53,344 nucleotides of DNA from Vicinamibacterales bacterium. Its GTDB lineage: Bacteria; Acidobacteriota; Vicinamibacteria; Vicinamibacterales; 2-12-FULL-66-21. The DNA is taken from NCBI GenBank assembly GCA_035699745.1, contig DASSPH010000102.1, positions 1 through 53,344 of the forward strand, written 5' to 3'. Under the pieces are notes generated by a model that ran no database searches, was not told the origin of the DNA, and worked only from the letters and a program-made list of their open reading frames with translations. Every line of letters begins with the position of its first letter. Within the stretch, counting starts at the first letter, position 1. Made by a program: the position numbers and the translations under genes. Positions 40,496-50,833 of this stretch are shown piece after piece.

Positions 40496-43438
40496 ATGCT
40501 GCCTGCGCGTGCACTGGTTCGTACTTTTTCCTGCCTGATACTCGTCTTCGCCTCGATTCCGGCCGTCGCTCAGCAGACCGGCTCGATCCAGGGGAAGGTC
40601 ACCGACACGCAGGGCGCGGTGCTGCCCGGCGTGACGGTCGAGGCGCGGTCCAACGTCCTGCCCGGGCCGCGCGTCACGGTCACGAGCGGCGACGGCACGT
40701 ATCAGCTGCCGGCGCTGCCCCCCGGCGAATACACGCTGACGTTCACGCTCGACGGCATGCAGACGCAGACCCGCAAGGCGCAGGTGCAGCTGTCGGAGAT
40801 CACCACGGCCGACACGTCGCTCGGCGTCCGCGGCGTCACCGAAGCGGTCACCGTCACCGCCGAGTCTCCGCTGATCGACAAGACGTCGGCGGCGATCACC
40901 AGCGGCATCTCGAGCGCGCAGATCACGAGCGTGCCGGTCGGGCAGGAATATCGCGACCTGATCAAGCTGATTCCCGGCGTGCAGTACACGCAGGACACGA
41001 CCCGCGGCCCGAGCGCCGGCAGCAACGGCCAGGACAACGTGTATGCGTTCGACGGCGTCAACGTCACGCTGCCGCTGTTCGGCACGCTGTCGGCCGAGCC
41101 GGCGGCGCACGACATCGCGCAGATGACGGTCGTCAAGGGTGGGGCCAAGGCAGTGGACTTCCACCGCGCCGGCGGATTCGCGGTGGATTCGGTCAGCCGC
41201 TCGGGCACCAACCGCTTCGCGGGGATGATCAGCTGGCAGTTCCAGAATCCCGGCATGGCCGCCGGCCTGAACAGCGGCAGCGCCTCGCGCTACGAGCAGA
41301 CGCGGATGTGGACGGACGTCAACGCCGGCGGCCCGATCCTGCCGGACCGCCTGTTCTTCTACGGCTCGTACTACCGGCCGCAGAACTCCCGCGACAACCG
41401 GTCGAACCTGTACGGTGAACTGCCGGACTACAAGAGCGTGCGCAACGAAGGGTTCGGCAAGCTGACCGTGACGCCGACCCGATCGACGCTGCTCAACGTC
41501 AGCCTCCGCGAGGAACACCGTCTCGACCGCAGCAACCTGTTCGGCTCGGCGCAGACGCCGAGCAGCGGCAGCGGCAACGAAGCGTCCCTCCGGATCGGCA
41601 CCGCCGACGGCTCGTGGATCATCAACGCGATGAGCTACGCGACCTTCAAGTGGACACACTTCGCCAACAAGACGCAGAGCCGTCCGGACAACGCCGCGGG
41701 CGTCTCGCCGTCCACGGCGATCGGCACGCGGCTGGACGTGGCCAACCTCGACAAGCAGGGGCTCTTCACCGTCCCCTCGATCATCGCCGGGCAGGACGCC
41801 TACAACGCGTTCATCGCGCCGCTGATCGATCGCTACGGCTACACCCAGGACGGCACGAAGCGCGGCGGCGGACTGGTCGGCTACGGCAGCCTGTTCGACA
41901 AGGACGACTTCTTCCGCGACAGCGCGCAGATTGGCTACAACCTGACGTTCGCCGCCCTCGGCATGCGTCACAGCCTGCACGGCGGCTATCAGAACTACAA
42001 GGACGCCGAGCACCTGCTGCGCAGCTCCAACGGCTGGGGCTCGATCACCGTCCCGGGCGGCCGCACCAGCTTCCAGGGGACGCCGATCTACTACCTCGCC
42101 GCCTTCCAGCAGCAGGGATTCGGCACCGCGCCGCCGCTGATCAACTCCGAGTACCGCTCGCAGAGCATCGAGGCCAACGACACCATCAACTGGCGGGATT
42201 TCACCTTCAATGTCGGCGTGCTCGCGAGCAACGACAAGTTGTACGGGCAGGGGCTCAACAACGATCCGTCGACGCTTTCCGGATTCGTGCGGGTGACGTC
42301 GACCGACGTGAAGTCGCGCCGCTACCTGATGCACGAGATCCCGTTCCGCAAGACGATCCAGCCGCGCCTCAGCACGACCTGGGCCTACAACGGCACCGAT
42401 ACCGTCTATGCGAGCTTCGCCAGGTACAACCCCGTCGTCGGCTCGCTGCCGCGCGCGGCGTCCTGGGATCGGAACCTGGCCACGACCATCCAGGCGTACT
42501 TCGACGCCAGCGGCGTGCTCTTCGCCACCGATCCGAACATCTCGTCGACCGGCAAGCTCTTCGACGCCGACCTGACGCCGCCGACGCACAACGAATACCT
42601 GATCGGCACCTCGCGGCAGCTGACGTCGCGCCTCGCCGGACGCGCCTACTTCCGCTACCGGAAGGGGGAGCATTTCTGGGAGGACACGAACAACAACGCG
42701 CGCCTGCTGTTCGCCCCGCCTGCCGGATACCCGCAGGAGCTGTACATCCCCGACCTCGCGGCGCGGCTCGGACAGATCGGCACCGGCGGCTCGGCCGGCA
42801 GCTACGTCATCGCCGAGCTCGACGGCGCGTTCACGCGCTACAAGGAGCTGACGCTCGAGGCCGACTGGACCCACCCCAAGGGATTCGTGAAGGGCTCGTA
42901 TACGTGGAGCGACTACTACGGGAACTTCGACCAGGACAACTCGACCGTCGGCAACGACGCCAACATCTTCATCGGATCGTCGAACATCGCCGACGGCGCC
43001 GGCCGCCAGATGTGGGACAACCGGCTCGGCACGCTGCGCGGCGATCGTCCCCACTCCCTCAAGGTGTACGGCTCGTACCTGCTCCCCTGGCGCGCCAACG
43101 CCGGCTTCTACGTCATCGCGCAGTCGGGACATCCCTGGGAGATGTGGAGCTACGAACCGTACCGGACGCTGACGACGTCGACGAGCGACACGAACCGGTT
43201 TGCCGAACCGGCGGGATCCCGCCGGACGTCGCCGCACGCGCAACTGGACCTGAAGTACACCCAGAACGTCCCGTTTCGCGCGCGGCTGAACGGACAGCTC
43301 GACATCGACCTGTTCAACGTGTTCAACCGCCAGACCGGCTACAACCCGCAGCCCAGCGTGCACCTCGCGACCTTCGGCCAGTCGCGCAACTTCTACGATC
43401 CACGCCGGGTGCAGGTCGCGTTCAGACTGCAGTTCTGA
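40496..43438 (+). CDS. TonB-dependent receptor (CarboxypepD_reg N-terminus)
   Basis: 980 aa, ATG 5 nt after GGAGG (40486-40490); TAGGAT (40460-40465) is a possible -10 with a 24-nt leader. Signal peptide to AVA-QQ (about residue 26). A regulatory-like beta domain (TGSIQGKVTDTQGAVLPGVT) spans about 28-115, then a plug region (DNVYAFDGVNV, FAVDSVSRSGTNRF) and a long barrel ending RRVQVAFRLQF with the C-terminal aromatic residue expected for BAM-assembled proteins. Like the receptor at 11405, it belongs to the large acidobacterial family; the ligand is unknown. Confidence 0.9.
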   Translation: MLPARALVRTFSCLILVFASIPAVAQQTGSIQGKVTDTQGAVLPGVTVEARSNVLPGPRVTVTSGDGTYQLPALPPGEYTLTFTLDGMQTQTRKAQVQLSEITTADTSLGVRGVTEAVTVTAESPLIDKTSAAITSGISSAQITSVPVGQEYRDLIKLIPGVQYTQDTTRGPSAGSNGQDNVYAFDGVNVTLPLFGTLSAEPAAHDIAQMTVVKGGAKAVDFHRAGGFAVDSVSRSGTNRFAGMISWQFQNPGMAAGLNSGSASRYEQTRMWTDVNAGGPILPDRLFFYGSYYRPQNSRDNRSNLYGELPDYKSVRNEGFGKLTVTPTRSTLLNVSLREEHRLDRSNLFGSAQTPSSGSGNEASLRIGTADGSWIINAMSYATFKWTHFANKTQSRPDNAAGVSPSTAIGTRLDVANLDKQGLFTVPSIIAGQDAYNAFIAPLIDRYGYTQDGTKRGGGLVGYGSLFDKDDFFRDSAQIGYNLTFAALGMRHSLHGGYQNYKDAEHLLRSSNGWGSITVPGGRTSFQGTPIYYLAAFQQQGFGTAPPLINSEYRSQSIEANDTINWRDFTFNVGVLASNDKLYGQGLNNDPSTLSGFVRVTSTDVKSRRYLMHEIPFRKTIQPRLSTTWAYNGTDTVYASFARYNPVVGSLPRAASWDRNLATTIQAYFDASGVLFATDPNISSTGKLFDADLTPPTHNEYLIGTSRQLTSRLAGRAYFRYRKGEHFWEDTNNNARLLFAPPAGYPQELYIPDLAARLGQIGTGGSAGSYVIAELDGAFTRYKELTLEADWTHPKGFVKGSYTWSDYYGNFDQDNSTVGNDANIFIGSSNIADGAGRQMWDNRLGTLRGDRPHSLKVYGSYLLPWRANAGFYVIAQSGHPWEMWSYEPYRTLTTSTSDTNRFAEPAGSRRTSPHAQLDLKYTQNVPFRARLNGQLDIDLFNVFNRQTGYNPQPSVHLATFGQSRNFYDPRRVQVAFRLQF

Positions 43439-43466
43439 AGAAACAGCTTCAGCTGATCGCTGATGC

Positions 43467-45398
43467 CTATCTCTGAAACAGCCGCTCCCTCTCGATCAAC
43501 ACCCTCGTCGTCGCGTCCGCCTTCTGGCGGGCGCGATCGATGCGGGCGCGCGCGTCCGGCTCGTTCAAGAGCACGCTGACCTGGGCGCGCTTGAACAGCG
43601 CCATGGGATCGTCGGGCCGCGACGCGAGCGCCCGATCGAGGGCGGCTCGCGCCTCCGTGACGCGGCGCGACGCGAGATACAGCACGCCCAGCTCGAGATC
43701 CTTCGTGAACCCGGCCGGGTTCAGCGTCCGCGCCCGCTCGAAGTCCGCGAGCGCCTCCGCCGTCCGCCCCTGGTCCATCGCCGCCTGACCGCGCCGGGCG
43801 TGCAGGGTGGCGAGCGCCTCGACGGCGGTCAGGCGATCGGGGCTCTCCGCGACGACCTGTTCGAGCAGCGGAATCGCGCGGGGCCAGTCGGCCGTGCGGG
43901 CGTAGTGCAGCGCGAGGTACGTGCGGACGTCCTGCGACTTCGGCGCGATCGATCCGGCGTTCTCGAACGCCGCGGCCGCCTCCTTCTCCTCCCCGAGGGT
44001 CGAGTGCGCGGTCGCCAGGCGCAGCGCCGCGTCGAGGTTGTACGGATCCGCGGCCAGGATCTTCCGCAGCGGGACGATGGCGCGGCGGAAGTCGCCGGCC
44101 GCGAACAGCGCCGCCGCCTCCTCCATCACCGGAAACAGCGCCGTCATGTCCGCCGGCCGCGGCGCGCCGCGGCGGACCACCGGCGCGCTGGTGGCGCCGA
44201 CGTAGCCGAGGGCCGCGAGCCGGCGCCTGGCCTCGGCGTCCAGGTTCCCGGGCGGGCGCGCCGCATCCGGCGACGGCGCCGGATAGTCGTCGAGCGATCG
44301 CCGCAGCCCGGCAGGCGCCGCGCTCGATCCGAGGTCGTGCCGCTCTCCGGGATCCGCCGCAAGGTCGTAGGTCTCGAGCCGCCCGGCCAGGATCGTCTTG
44401 AAGCGTCCCGCGACCGCCATCACCTGCGGCTGCCAGCCGTATTCGAGGAACGGCTTCATCGCCTCGCCGAGCACGACTTCCTCGTGGCGGCCGCGCAGGC
44501 TCTGGTCGGCGCCGAGCCCGGCCCAGTCGAGGATCGTGTGGAACACGCGCCGCGTGCTGACCGGTTCGTCGATCACGGCGGGCTCGACGCCCGGTCCCGC
44601 AATCGCCAGCGGCACCTGCATCGTGGACTGATAGAGAAGCTGGCCGTGCTGCGGCTCGCCGTGATCGCCGAGCCCTTCACCGTGATCCGCCACGACGACG
44701 ACCGCGACCGGACCGCGCGCCTGCCGTTCGAACGCCTGCGTGAGCCGGCCCATCTGCTCGTCCATCGCCGCGACTTCCCCCTGGTATGGATTCGCCGCGA
44801 AGCGCGACCGGAACGGCTCGGGCGGCGCGTACGGCGTATGCGGATCGTAGTAGTGGACCCAGAGGAACAGCGGCTGGCCCGAATCGATCGACAACGCGCG
44901 CAGCGCCGCCTCGGTCGTCTCGCGCGCCGCGCGCTCAGGCCCTCCCGCCGGCTGCCCGTCGTCATACGCGTCGAATCCGCGGGCGAGCCCGAATCGCGCC
45001 GCCAGCGCGAACGACGACACGAATGCCGCCGTCCGATAGCCGGCCGCGCGCAGCTTCTCGGCGAGCAGCGCCGCCGAGGCCGGCACGTAGCGGGCGTTCT
45101 GGTGAACGCCGTGGCCGGCGGGGTACAGTCCGGTCATCATCGATGCGTGCGACGGCAGCGTCTCCGGCACTGTCGCATACGCCTGACGGAACCGCCGTCC
45201 GCGCGCCGCCACCGCGTTGAAGGCGGATGTCTCGATGCCCCGCGCCTCCGGTCCGATCGCATCGGCGCGGGTCGTGTCGAGCGTGATCAGCAGGATCGAC
45301 GGCTTGACGGCCGCCGGCGCCGGCGGGTCGCTCCGCCGGGTGCATGCGGCGTTGGCGGCGAGGACGGCGAGGAGCGCGACAACGCAGCCGCGGATCAT
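43467..45398 (-). CDS. Sulfatase-like hydrolase (alkaline phosphatase superfamily) with TPR tail
   Basis: 643 aa from the ATG overlapping the upstream stop (ATGA). N-terminus MIRGCVVALLAVLAANAAC is a probable lipoprotein signal, though the lipobox NAAC is weak. The catalytic domain (about 35-420) has LLITLDTTRADAIG (metal Asp), ETLPSHASMMTGLYP, HYYDPHTPY and VVVVADHGEGLGDHGE. The nucleophile position has Thr where sulfatases have Cys or Ser for formylglycine, so it is more likely a phospho- or transfer-type enzyme than a sulfatase. TPR units cover about 465-620 (FRRAIVPLRKILAADPYNLD). Its partner upstream also ends in TPRs. Confidence 0.87.
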   Translation of the reverse strand: MIRGCVVALLAVLAANAACTRRSDPPAPAAVKPSILLITLDTTRADAIGPEARGIETSAFNAVAARGRRFRQAYATVPETLPSHASMMTGLYPAGHGVHQNARYVPASAALLAEKLRAAGYRTAAFVSSFALAARFGLARGFDAYDDGQPAGGPERAARETTEAALRALSIDSGQPLFLWVHYYDPHTPYAPPEPFRSRFAANPYQGEVAAMDEQMGRLTQAFERQARGPVAVVVVADHGEGLGDHGEPQHGQLLYQSTMQVPLAIAGPGVEPAVIDEPVSTRRVFHTILDWAGLGADQSLRGRHEEVVLGEAMKPFLEYGWQPQVMAVAGRFKTILAGRLETYDLAADPGERHDLGSSAAPAGLRRSLDDYPAPSPDAARPPGNLDAEARRRLAALGYVGATSAPVVRRGAPRPADMTALFPVMEEAAALFAAGDFRRAIVPLRKILAADPYNLDAALRLATAHSTLGEEKEAAAAFENAGSIAPKSQDVRTYLALHYARTADWPRAIPLLEQVVAESPDRLTAVEALATLHARRGQAAMDQGRTAEALADFERARTLNPAGFTKDLELGVLYLASRRVTEARAALDRALASRPDDPMALFKRAQVSVLLNEPDARARIDRARQKADATTRVLIERERLFQR

Positions 45399-47272
45399 CT
45401 GACCCGCCTGAGGTATTGCCGAAGGCGCGTCAGGTATTGCTGCGTCACCGTATCGGCAGGGTCGAGCGCCGCCGCCTGCTCCAGCGGCACGACCGCATCC
45501 TGGTGGCGTCCCATCAGGATCAACGCCACGCCGAGATCGCGATGCGCCCGCGCGAATCGCGGCGCGGCGGCAATCGCCGCATTGAAGAAGACCGCGGCGA
45601 GCGACGGCGATTCGAGCTGGAGCGCGAGCGTGCCGAGCGCATACCAGTGGTCGCGGTCGGACGGCGCGCCGGGCGCCGCCTTCGCGGCGTCCCCGGCGGC
45701 CGGCACGCCCAGCGCCTGCAGCGTCTGAAGGGCGCCCGCACGATCGCCGACGGCGGCGAGCGCGCGCGCCAGATCGTAGGCGGCGAACGTTTCGCCGACG
45801 CCGCCTTTCAGCGCCGCGCGCAGGTGCGGAACCGCGTCCCGGGCGCGCTTCGCCTGCAGGAGCGCCTGCCCCATCGCGTAATGCGCCTCTGCCGAGCCCG
45901 GATCCAGCGTCAGGGCGCGATCCAGATGCGGCAGCGCCGCTTCCGGCCGGCTGTGCACCGCGAGCCGGCGCCCGACGCGCAGGTGGACGTCTGCCGGACG
46001 GGGGTGCATCTCGAGCGCTTTCGCCGTCCACTCTTCCGCGAGATCGATCCGATCGCGAACGATCATCGCTTCCGCCATCCGCGCGCGTTCTTCACCGCGC
46101 CCGTCGCCGCGCGGGATCGGCACGTTGGTGAGCACCGCGAACGCGCACAGCACCGCGAACGCGCCGGCGATGTACGCCGGTCGACGGACGCCGCGCCGCA
46201 GCGTAGCGGGGCGCCTCGCACGCGAGACGAAGAAGTCCGCGGCGGCGCCGGCGCCGGCGCACAGCGGCACGAGGAGGGGCAGGCGATCGCGCTCGGTGAC
46301 GACGAACACGGCGATGGCAACGGCGTAGATGGGGACGAACGCCGCCCAGATCACGTAGTCGCTTCGCCGCTCGTGGAACAGGCCGATCGTCAGCCCGGTG
46401 AGGCCGAGCGGCAGGAGCAGCCACGGCCCGACGAACAGCCAGCCGAGCAGCGTGCCGGCGTCACGGGCGTAAAAGGGAAAGCTGTAGCTCGCCGCCACGT
46501 GCCCCGAGTTGAAGACCAGCGCCAGCTTGCGCGCGAAATGCGCGGCGGCGTCCGCCGGGTGCAGGCTGATCCAGCTGCGCCCGAGGTCCAGGAAGTACGC
46601 CGTCACGCCGCGGCCGGTCAGCTTGCGTCCCGCGGATGCTTCGGCGATCGCCCGTGCGTCCTCACGCTGCTGCCGCGGATCCTCGGCCGCGATGCCGGCG
46701 ACCGGCCGGTAGGTGCCGTCGGAAGCGGCATTGTTGCCGATGTAGAAGTACAGGCCGGGGTTCAGGAACATCGGCCGGTTCAGCAGCAGCATCAGGACCG
46801 CGGCAGCGGCGGCGGCGAGCCAGGTTCGCCGGCCGATTAACGCGGTGGCGATCGCGGCGAGCGCCGCGGCGGTCAGGAACGGGTCCAGCGCCGACGGCAG
46901 GATCGTCGCTTCATAAAAGGTGAACAGGCCGGTCAGGGAGGCGAGCAGCGCCGCGACCCAGGCCGCCCGCTCCCCGAACCAGATGCGCGTCGCGGAGAAG
47001 AGGCACGCGACCGCCGCGGTTCCCAGCAGGATCTGCGCGATCCTCACCGACGCCATCGTCCCGCCGGCCGCCAGGATCAGCGCCACGAAGTTGGCGTAGA
47101 GCGGCAGCACCAGCTCTCCCGCCTGGGCCCGCGCGGCAAGTGCGGCGTAGGCAGTGGATTCGACGCCCGGCAGATCGGCCTGCAGCAGCGGATGCTGCCG
47201 CAACTGCAGGACGACCACGAGCTTCGCGGCGAAGACCGCGGCGAGAAACACCAGGAAACGGTGGCGGCGCAC
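45395..47272 (-). CDS. GT-C/PMT-like polytopic membrane protein with TPR tail
   Basis: 625 aa, GTG start. About ten hydrophobic segments lie between residues 8 and 375 (FLVFLAAVFAAKLVVVL, LLFVGPWLLLPLGLTGL-like segments, IYAVAIAVFVV). The first periplasmic loop QADLPGVESTAYAAL has an Asp and a Glu where GT-C glycosyltransferases keep catalytic acidic residues. The C-terminal 220 residues are TPR-like (ALPHLDRALTLDPGSAEAHYA, DHWYALGTLALQLESP). It probably transfers a lipid-linked sugar or scaffolds envelope assembly; neither is proven. Coupled to the sulfatase-like gene by a 4-base overlap. Confidence 0.75.
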   Translation of the reverse strand: MRRHRFLVFLAAVFAAKLVVVLQLRQHPLLQADLPGVESTAYAALAARAQAGELVLPLYANFVALILAAGGTMASVRIAQILLGTAAVACLFSATRIWFGERAAWVAALLASLTGLFTFYEATILPSALDPFLTAAALAAIATALIGRRTWLAAAAAAVLMLLLNRPMFLNPGLYFYIGNNAASDGTYRPVAGIAAEDPRQQREDARAIAEASAGRKLTGRGVTAYFLDLGRSWISLHPADAAAHFARKLALVFNSGHVAASYSFPFYARDAGTLLGWLFVGPWLLLPLGLTGLTIGLFHERRSDYVIWAAFVPIYAVAIAVFVVTERDRLPLLVPLCAGAGAAADFFVSRARRPATLRRGVRRPAYIAGAFAVLCAFAVLTNVPIPRGDGRGEERARMAEAMIVRDRIDLAEEWTAKALEMHPRPADVHLRVGRRLAVHSRPEAALPHLDRALTLDPGSAEAHYAMGQALLQAKRARDAVPHLRAALKGGVGETFAAYDLARALAAVGDRAGALQTLQALGVPAAGDAAKAAPGAPSDRDHWYALGTLALQLESPSLAAVFFNAAIAAAPRFARAHRDLGVALILMGRHQDAVVPLEQAAALDPADTVTQQYLTRLRQYLRRVR

Positions 47273-47292
47273 GGCGGAGCATCGCCGCCGAA

Positions 47293-48738
47293 TCAGCGCG
47301 ACGCGGTGGACGACGGCTTGCGCATGAACTGCGCGATTCCCGGCTCGGCCATCAGCTTCTCGACGGCGTCGATCTCCGACGGCACGAACGCGGACATGTT
47401 CTCGTAGCCGCTCTCCGTGATCACGATCATGTCTTCGAGACGGATGTAGACGCGATCGTCCGGAATGGTCAGCGCCGGTTCGATGGTGAACACCATGCCC
47501 GGCCGATAGCCGGAAAAGTTCTTCGAGACGTCATGGACTTCCATGCCCACCATGTGGCCGAGGGTCGCGTTCGGCCGCGGCGACGCCAGCCGCGCCCGGT
47601 AGCTCTCGACGAAGCGCACCGCCGCATCCCGGTTCTTCTGGCTGCGGAACCCGTGCGACGCCATCGCGTCGTCCATCTTCCGGACGACGTCCTTCAGGAT
47701 GTCGCCGGTGGCGCCCGGGCGGATGGACGTCATGATCGCCTGATACAGCTTCACGTAGATGCCGTACAGCTCGCGCTGATCGGGCGTGAACTTGCCGTTC
47801 GCCGGGAACATGCGCGTCACGTCGGAGGTGTAGTACTGGTAGTCGGGGGCGTAGTCGAAGAGCACGAGGTCGCCGGATTTCAGCTGCGCCTGCGCGGCGT
47901 GGTAGTGCGGCCAGGCGGCGTTGGTGCCGGTGGCGACCAGCCCGTAATAAGCCGGGCCCTGCGCGTTGTGCTTCTTGAAGATGTAGTCGCCGATCGCCTC
48001 GATCTCGTACTCGTACATTCCCGGCTCCGCCGAGCGCATCCCTTCCATCAGCGCCAGGCCGGCGATTCTGGTCGACTCGCGCAGCAGGGCGATCTCGCGC
48101 GCGCTCTTCACCATCCGCAGCTCGTCGAGCACGTCGTCGAGATTCTCGAACCGGGCGCCCGGCGCCTTCTCCGCCAGGCGTGACTTGAAGAACTCCTCGC
48201 GCGAGCCCGGCAGGTCCCACGGATCGGCGGCCCTGGCGCGGGCGTGCGCCGCGGCGCGATCGGGCGTGCCCATCAGCGTCGTCTCGCCGCGGACGGCCGT
48301 GTAGATCGTCCGCCCGGCGAGACTCGCGGCAAAGGCGTCGAACTCCTCGCGCGGCCGCACCCGCTCGATGCCCGACAGTTGCTCCGCCGCGGGCCCGGGC
48401 CCGAGCAGCGGCCCTTCCGAGCGCTCCATCTGCGGGTTGTTCGGCGGCAGGTACAGCGTCGACGTCTTCGTCCGCCCGTCGATCGCGAGGATCGCGCGCG
48501 GCGTGATGACGCCGGTCAGATAGTAGAACTGATTGCCTTGACGGAACTTCTCGTACGCAGAGGTCTCGGTGGCGCCCTGCAGCACGGCGACTCCGTCGCC
48601 GATCGTCTGCAGCACCTTGGCCCGCCGCGCGGCGAACTCCTCTTTCGGGAGCGAGGTCGAGAACAGCGGCGGCTGCGCCGAGACGGTTGCGAACACACCG
48701 CCGGCCACACAAGCCAGGACGAGCAGATGGCGCTTCAT
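47293..48738 (-). CDS. Secreted M24 metallopeptidase (Xaa-Pro aminopeptidase family)
   Basis: 481 aa. Signal peptide [21 protein letters not shown]. The N-terminal creatinase-like domain has [18 protein letters not shown]. The pita-bread domain has metal ligands in [21 protein letters not shown] (two Asp), His in [11 protein letters not shown] and Glu in [11 protein letters not shown], with a final Glu in [10 protein letters not shown]. It removes N-terminal residues preceding proline from peptides. The TATAAT on the minus strand (48752-48747) ends 8 nt before the ATG. It diverges from prolyl oligopeptidase, another proline-directed peptidase. Confidence 0.93.
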   Translation of the reverse strand: MKRHLLVLACVAGGVFATVSAQPPLFSTSLPKEEFAARRAKVLQTIGDGVAVLQGATETSAYEKFRQGNQFYYLTGVITPRAILAIDGRTKTSTLYLPPNNPQMERSEGPLLGPGPAAEQLSGIERVRPREEFDAFAASLAGRTIYTAVRGETTLMGTPDRAAAHARARAADPWDLPGSREEFFKSRLAEKAPGARFENLDDVLDELRMVKSAREIALLRESTRIAGLALMEGMRSAEPGMYEYEIEAIGDYIFKKHNAQGPAYYGLVATGTNAAWPHYHAAQAQLKSGDLVLFDYAPDYQYYTSDVTRMFPANGKFTPDQRELYGIYVKLYQAIMTSIRPGATGDILKDVVRKMDDAMASHGFRSQKNRDAAVRFVESYRARLASPRPNATLGHMVGMEVHDVSKNFSGYRPGMVFTIEPALTIPDDRVYIRLEDMIVITESGYENMSAFVPSEIDAVEKLMAEPGIAQFMRKPSSTASR

Positions 48739-48746
48739 GACCAGCG

Positions 48747-48754
48747 ATTATAGT
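48747..48754. promoter_or_regulatory. Bidirectional overlapping -10 element ATTATAGT
   Basis: Minus strand TATAAT (48752-48747) ends 8 nt before the M24 ATG at 48738. Plus strand TATAGT (48749-48754) ends 10 nt before the GTG at 48765. It is the exact reverse complement of the element at 22507-22514. Both genes handle proline-containing peptides, so a shared promoter would co-express them. Confidence 0.65.
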
Positions 48755-48764
48755 GGGAGACACG

Positions 48765-50831
48765 GTGCCCGTCCGCTATCCGCCTGCCCGCGTCGATCCC
48801 CTCGTCGAAGTGCTCCACGGTGTCGCGGTCGCGGACCCCTATCGCTGGCTGGAGGACGACGGCAGTCCCGAGACGCGCGCCTGGGTCGACGCACAGAACG
48901 CGCTCACGCGATCGATGCTCGACGGCCCGGCGCGCGACGCGCTCGTCGAGGAGCTGACGCGGCGCTTCGATTATCCGCGCACCGTCGCCGCGTATCGCCG
49001 CCGCGACGTCTACTTCTTCAGCCACAACCCGGGACTGCTCAACCAGCCCGTGCTCTACGTGCGGCGCGGCTGGAGCGGCGCGCCCCGCGTGCTCCTCGAT
49101 CCCAACCGCCTGAGCGGCGACGGGACGACGGCGCTGACGGCGATCGCGGCCTCGCCCGACGGATCGCTGATCGCGTACGCGATATCCGAACACGGCAGCG
49201 ATCGGCAGACGATCCGCGTCCGCCGCGTCGAGGATGGGGCCGATCTGGACGATCGGCTCGCGTGGGTGAAATTCGCGAGCATCGCATGGACGGCCGACAA
49301 CACCGGGTTCTACTACCTCCGCTTCCCGGAGCCGGGCAGCGTTCCGCCCGAGGACGAACAGTATTTCGGGCGCATCTTCTTCCACCGCTGCGGCGACGCG
49401 CAGGCGGCGGACGCGCTCGTCTTCGAGAAGCCGGAGGAAAAGGAGATCGTGCCGCTCGTCCACGTATCCGACGACGACCGCTACGCGGTCATCGTCGCGC
49501 AGCGCGGCGCCAGCGACGACAGCGAGGTGTATCTGATCGATCGCCGCGTGGACGCCGCCCCGCGCGCGTTGTTCCGGGGCTTCGACGCCGCCTATGACTT
49601 CATCGAGTCGGCGGGCGGCCTGCTCTACTTCCGCACGACTCGGGACGCGCCGATGGGGCGCGTCGTGTCCGTCGATCCGTCGCATCCGGCTCCGCTGCTG
49701 CGCGAGGTGGTGCCCGAAGGTCCGCATCGGCTGTCGAGCGTGGCGATGGCGGCCGGCTCGCTGGTCGCGGTGTTCCTCGAGAACGCCAGCGATCGGATCG
49801 TGCGATTCGCGCTGGACGGGTCGCGGCTGGGGGCGATCGAGCTTCCGGAGATTGGCACCGTCGTCACGCTTGACGCACATACGGATCGCGACGAGATCGT
49901 CGTGACCTTTGCCTCATTTACGACCCCGCCGTGTGCATTCAGATCGGCAGGCAGCTCCGGCCTCGAGGCCGCAGATCCACTGCCGCGAGACGTTCCGCCG
50001 AAGGGCGGGAGCGATCTACGGCTCCCTTCGCAGGCGTATCGCACCACCCAGGTCTGGTACGAGAGCAAGGACGGGACGCCGGTGTCGATGTTCCTCGTGC
50101 ACCGCGCCGGCCTCCCGCGCGACGGCGAGCGCCCGGTTCTGCTGAGCGGCTATGGCGGGTTCAACATCAATCGCACGCCCGCGTACGACCCGGGGAATTT
50201 CCCGCTGCTCGATCGCGGCGGGATCTTCGCCCTCGCGAACCTTCGCGGCGGCGGCGAGTACGGCGAGGCGTGGCACCGCGCCGGCATGCTCGAGTGCAAG
50301 CAGAACGTGTTCGACGATTTCATCGCCGCGGCGGAGTACCTGATCGGCGAGCGCTACACGCGCCCCGACCTGCTCGCAATCGAAGGCGGGAGCAACGGCG
50401 GCCTGCTCGTCGGCGCGGTGATGACCCAGCGTCCCGAGCTGTTCGGCGCCGTCCTCTGCCGCGTGCCGGTGGCGGACATGCTGCGCTATCACCGGTTCAC
50501 GGTCGGGCGGTTCTGGATTCCCGAGTACGGCTGCGCCGACGATCCGGACCAGTTCCCGTACCTGCTCCGCTACTCGCCGTACCACAACGTGCGCGAAGGC
50601 GTGGCCTATCCGCGGACGATGATCATGACCGCCGATACCGACGACCGCGTCGCCCCCGGGATGGCGAAGAAGTTCGCGGCGCGCCTGCAGGCCGCCGGCG
50701 GGGGCGGGCCGGTTCTGCTGCGGGTGGAGACCCGCGCGGGGCACGGCGCCGGCAAGCCGATCGCGAAGGTCATCGAGGAGGAAGCCGACATGCTGGCCTT
50801 TCTCGGCGTCGGCGCACTGCGAATGCCCTGA
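48765..50831 (+). CDS. Prolyl oligopeptidase (S9A)
   Basis: 688 aa from the GTG at 48765; a GTG at 48753 lies inside the -10 hexamer. N-terminus [28 protein letters not shown] is diagnostic. A beta-propeller spans about 70-400, then the alpha/beta hydrolase domain with catalytic Ser in [11 protein letters not shown], Asp in [11 protein letters not shown] and His in [10 protein letters not shown]. It cleaves short peptides after proline. Between propeller and hydrolase, the segment coded by about 49931-50036 (rich in Ser, Gly, Pro and Asp) contains three palindromes and looks inserted. No signal peptide, so cytoplasmic. Confidence 0.95.
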   Translation: MPVRYPPARVDPLVEVLHGVAVADPYRWLEDDGSPETRAWVDAQNALTRSMLDGPARDALVEELTRRFDYPRTVAAYRRRDVYFFSHNPGLLNQPVLYVRRGWSGAPRVLLDPNRLSGDGTTALTAIAASPDGSLIAYAISEHGSDRQTIRVRRVEDGADLDDRLAWVKFASIAWTADNTGFYYLRFPEPGSVPPEDEQYFGRIFFHRCGDAQAADALVFEKPEEKEIVPLVHVSDDDRYAVIVAQRGASDDSEVYLIDRRVDAAPRALFRGFDAAYDFIESAGGLLYFRTTRDAPMGRVVSVDPSHPAPLLREVVPEGPHRLSSVAMAAGSLVAVFLENASDRIVRFALDGSRLGAIELPEIGTVVTLDAHTDRDEIVVTFASFTTPPCAFRSAGSSGLEAADPLPRDVPPKGGSDLRLPSQAYRTTQVWYESKDGTPVSMFLVHRAGLPRDGERPVLLSGYGGFNINRTPAYDPGNFPLLDRGGIFALANLRGGGEYGEAWHRAGMLECKQNVFDDFIAAAEYLIGERYTRPDLLAIEGGSNGGLLVGAVMTQRPELFGAVLCRVPVADMLRYHRFTVGRFWIPEYGCADDPDQFPYLLRYSPYHNVREGVAYPRTMIMTADTDDRVAPGMAKKFAARLQAAGGGGPVLLRVETRAGHGAGKPIAKVIEEEADMLAFLGVGALRMP
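49958..50026 (+). repeat. Palindrome cluster inside the prolyl oligopeptidase gene
   Basis: CGGCCTCGAGGCCG (49958-49971) is a perfect 14-bp palindrome. CCGCC-GAAG-GGCGG (49995-50008) and GGGAGC-GATCTACG-GCTCCC (50007-50026) are two further hairpins that share bases, so they are alternative structures. The segment is in frame and encodes a linker-like peptide. It may be a small palindromic element inserted in the gene; no second copy was seen in this window. Confidence 0.6.
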
Positions 50832-50833
50832 CA

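Noticed and set aside
40481-43363. 960-codon open frame on the minus strand opposite the second TonB receptor
   Set aside because: Its composition is a mirror of the receptor codons (Arg/Gly/Val/Asp-rich with no domain). High G+C gives long antisense frames throughout the window.
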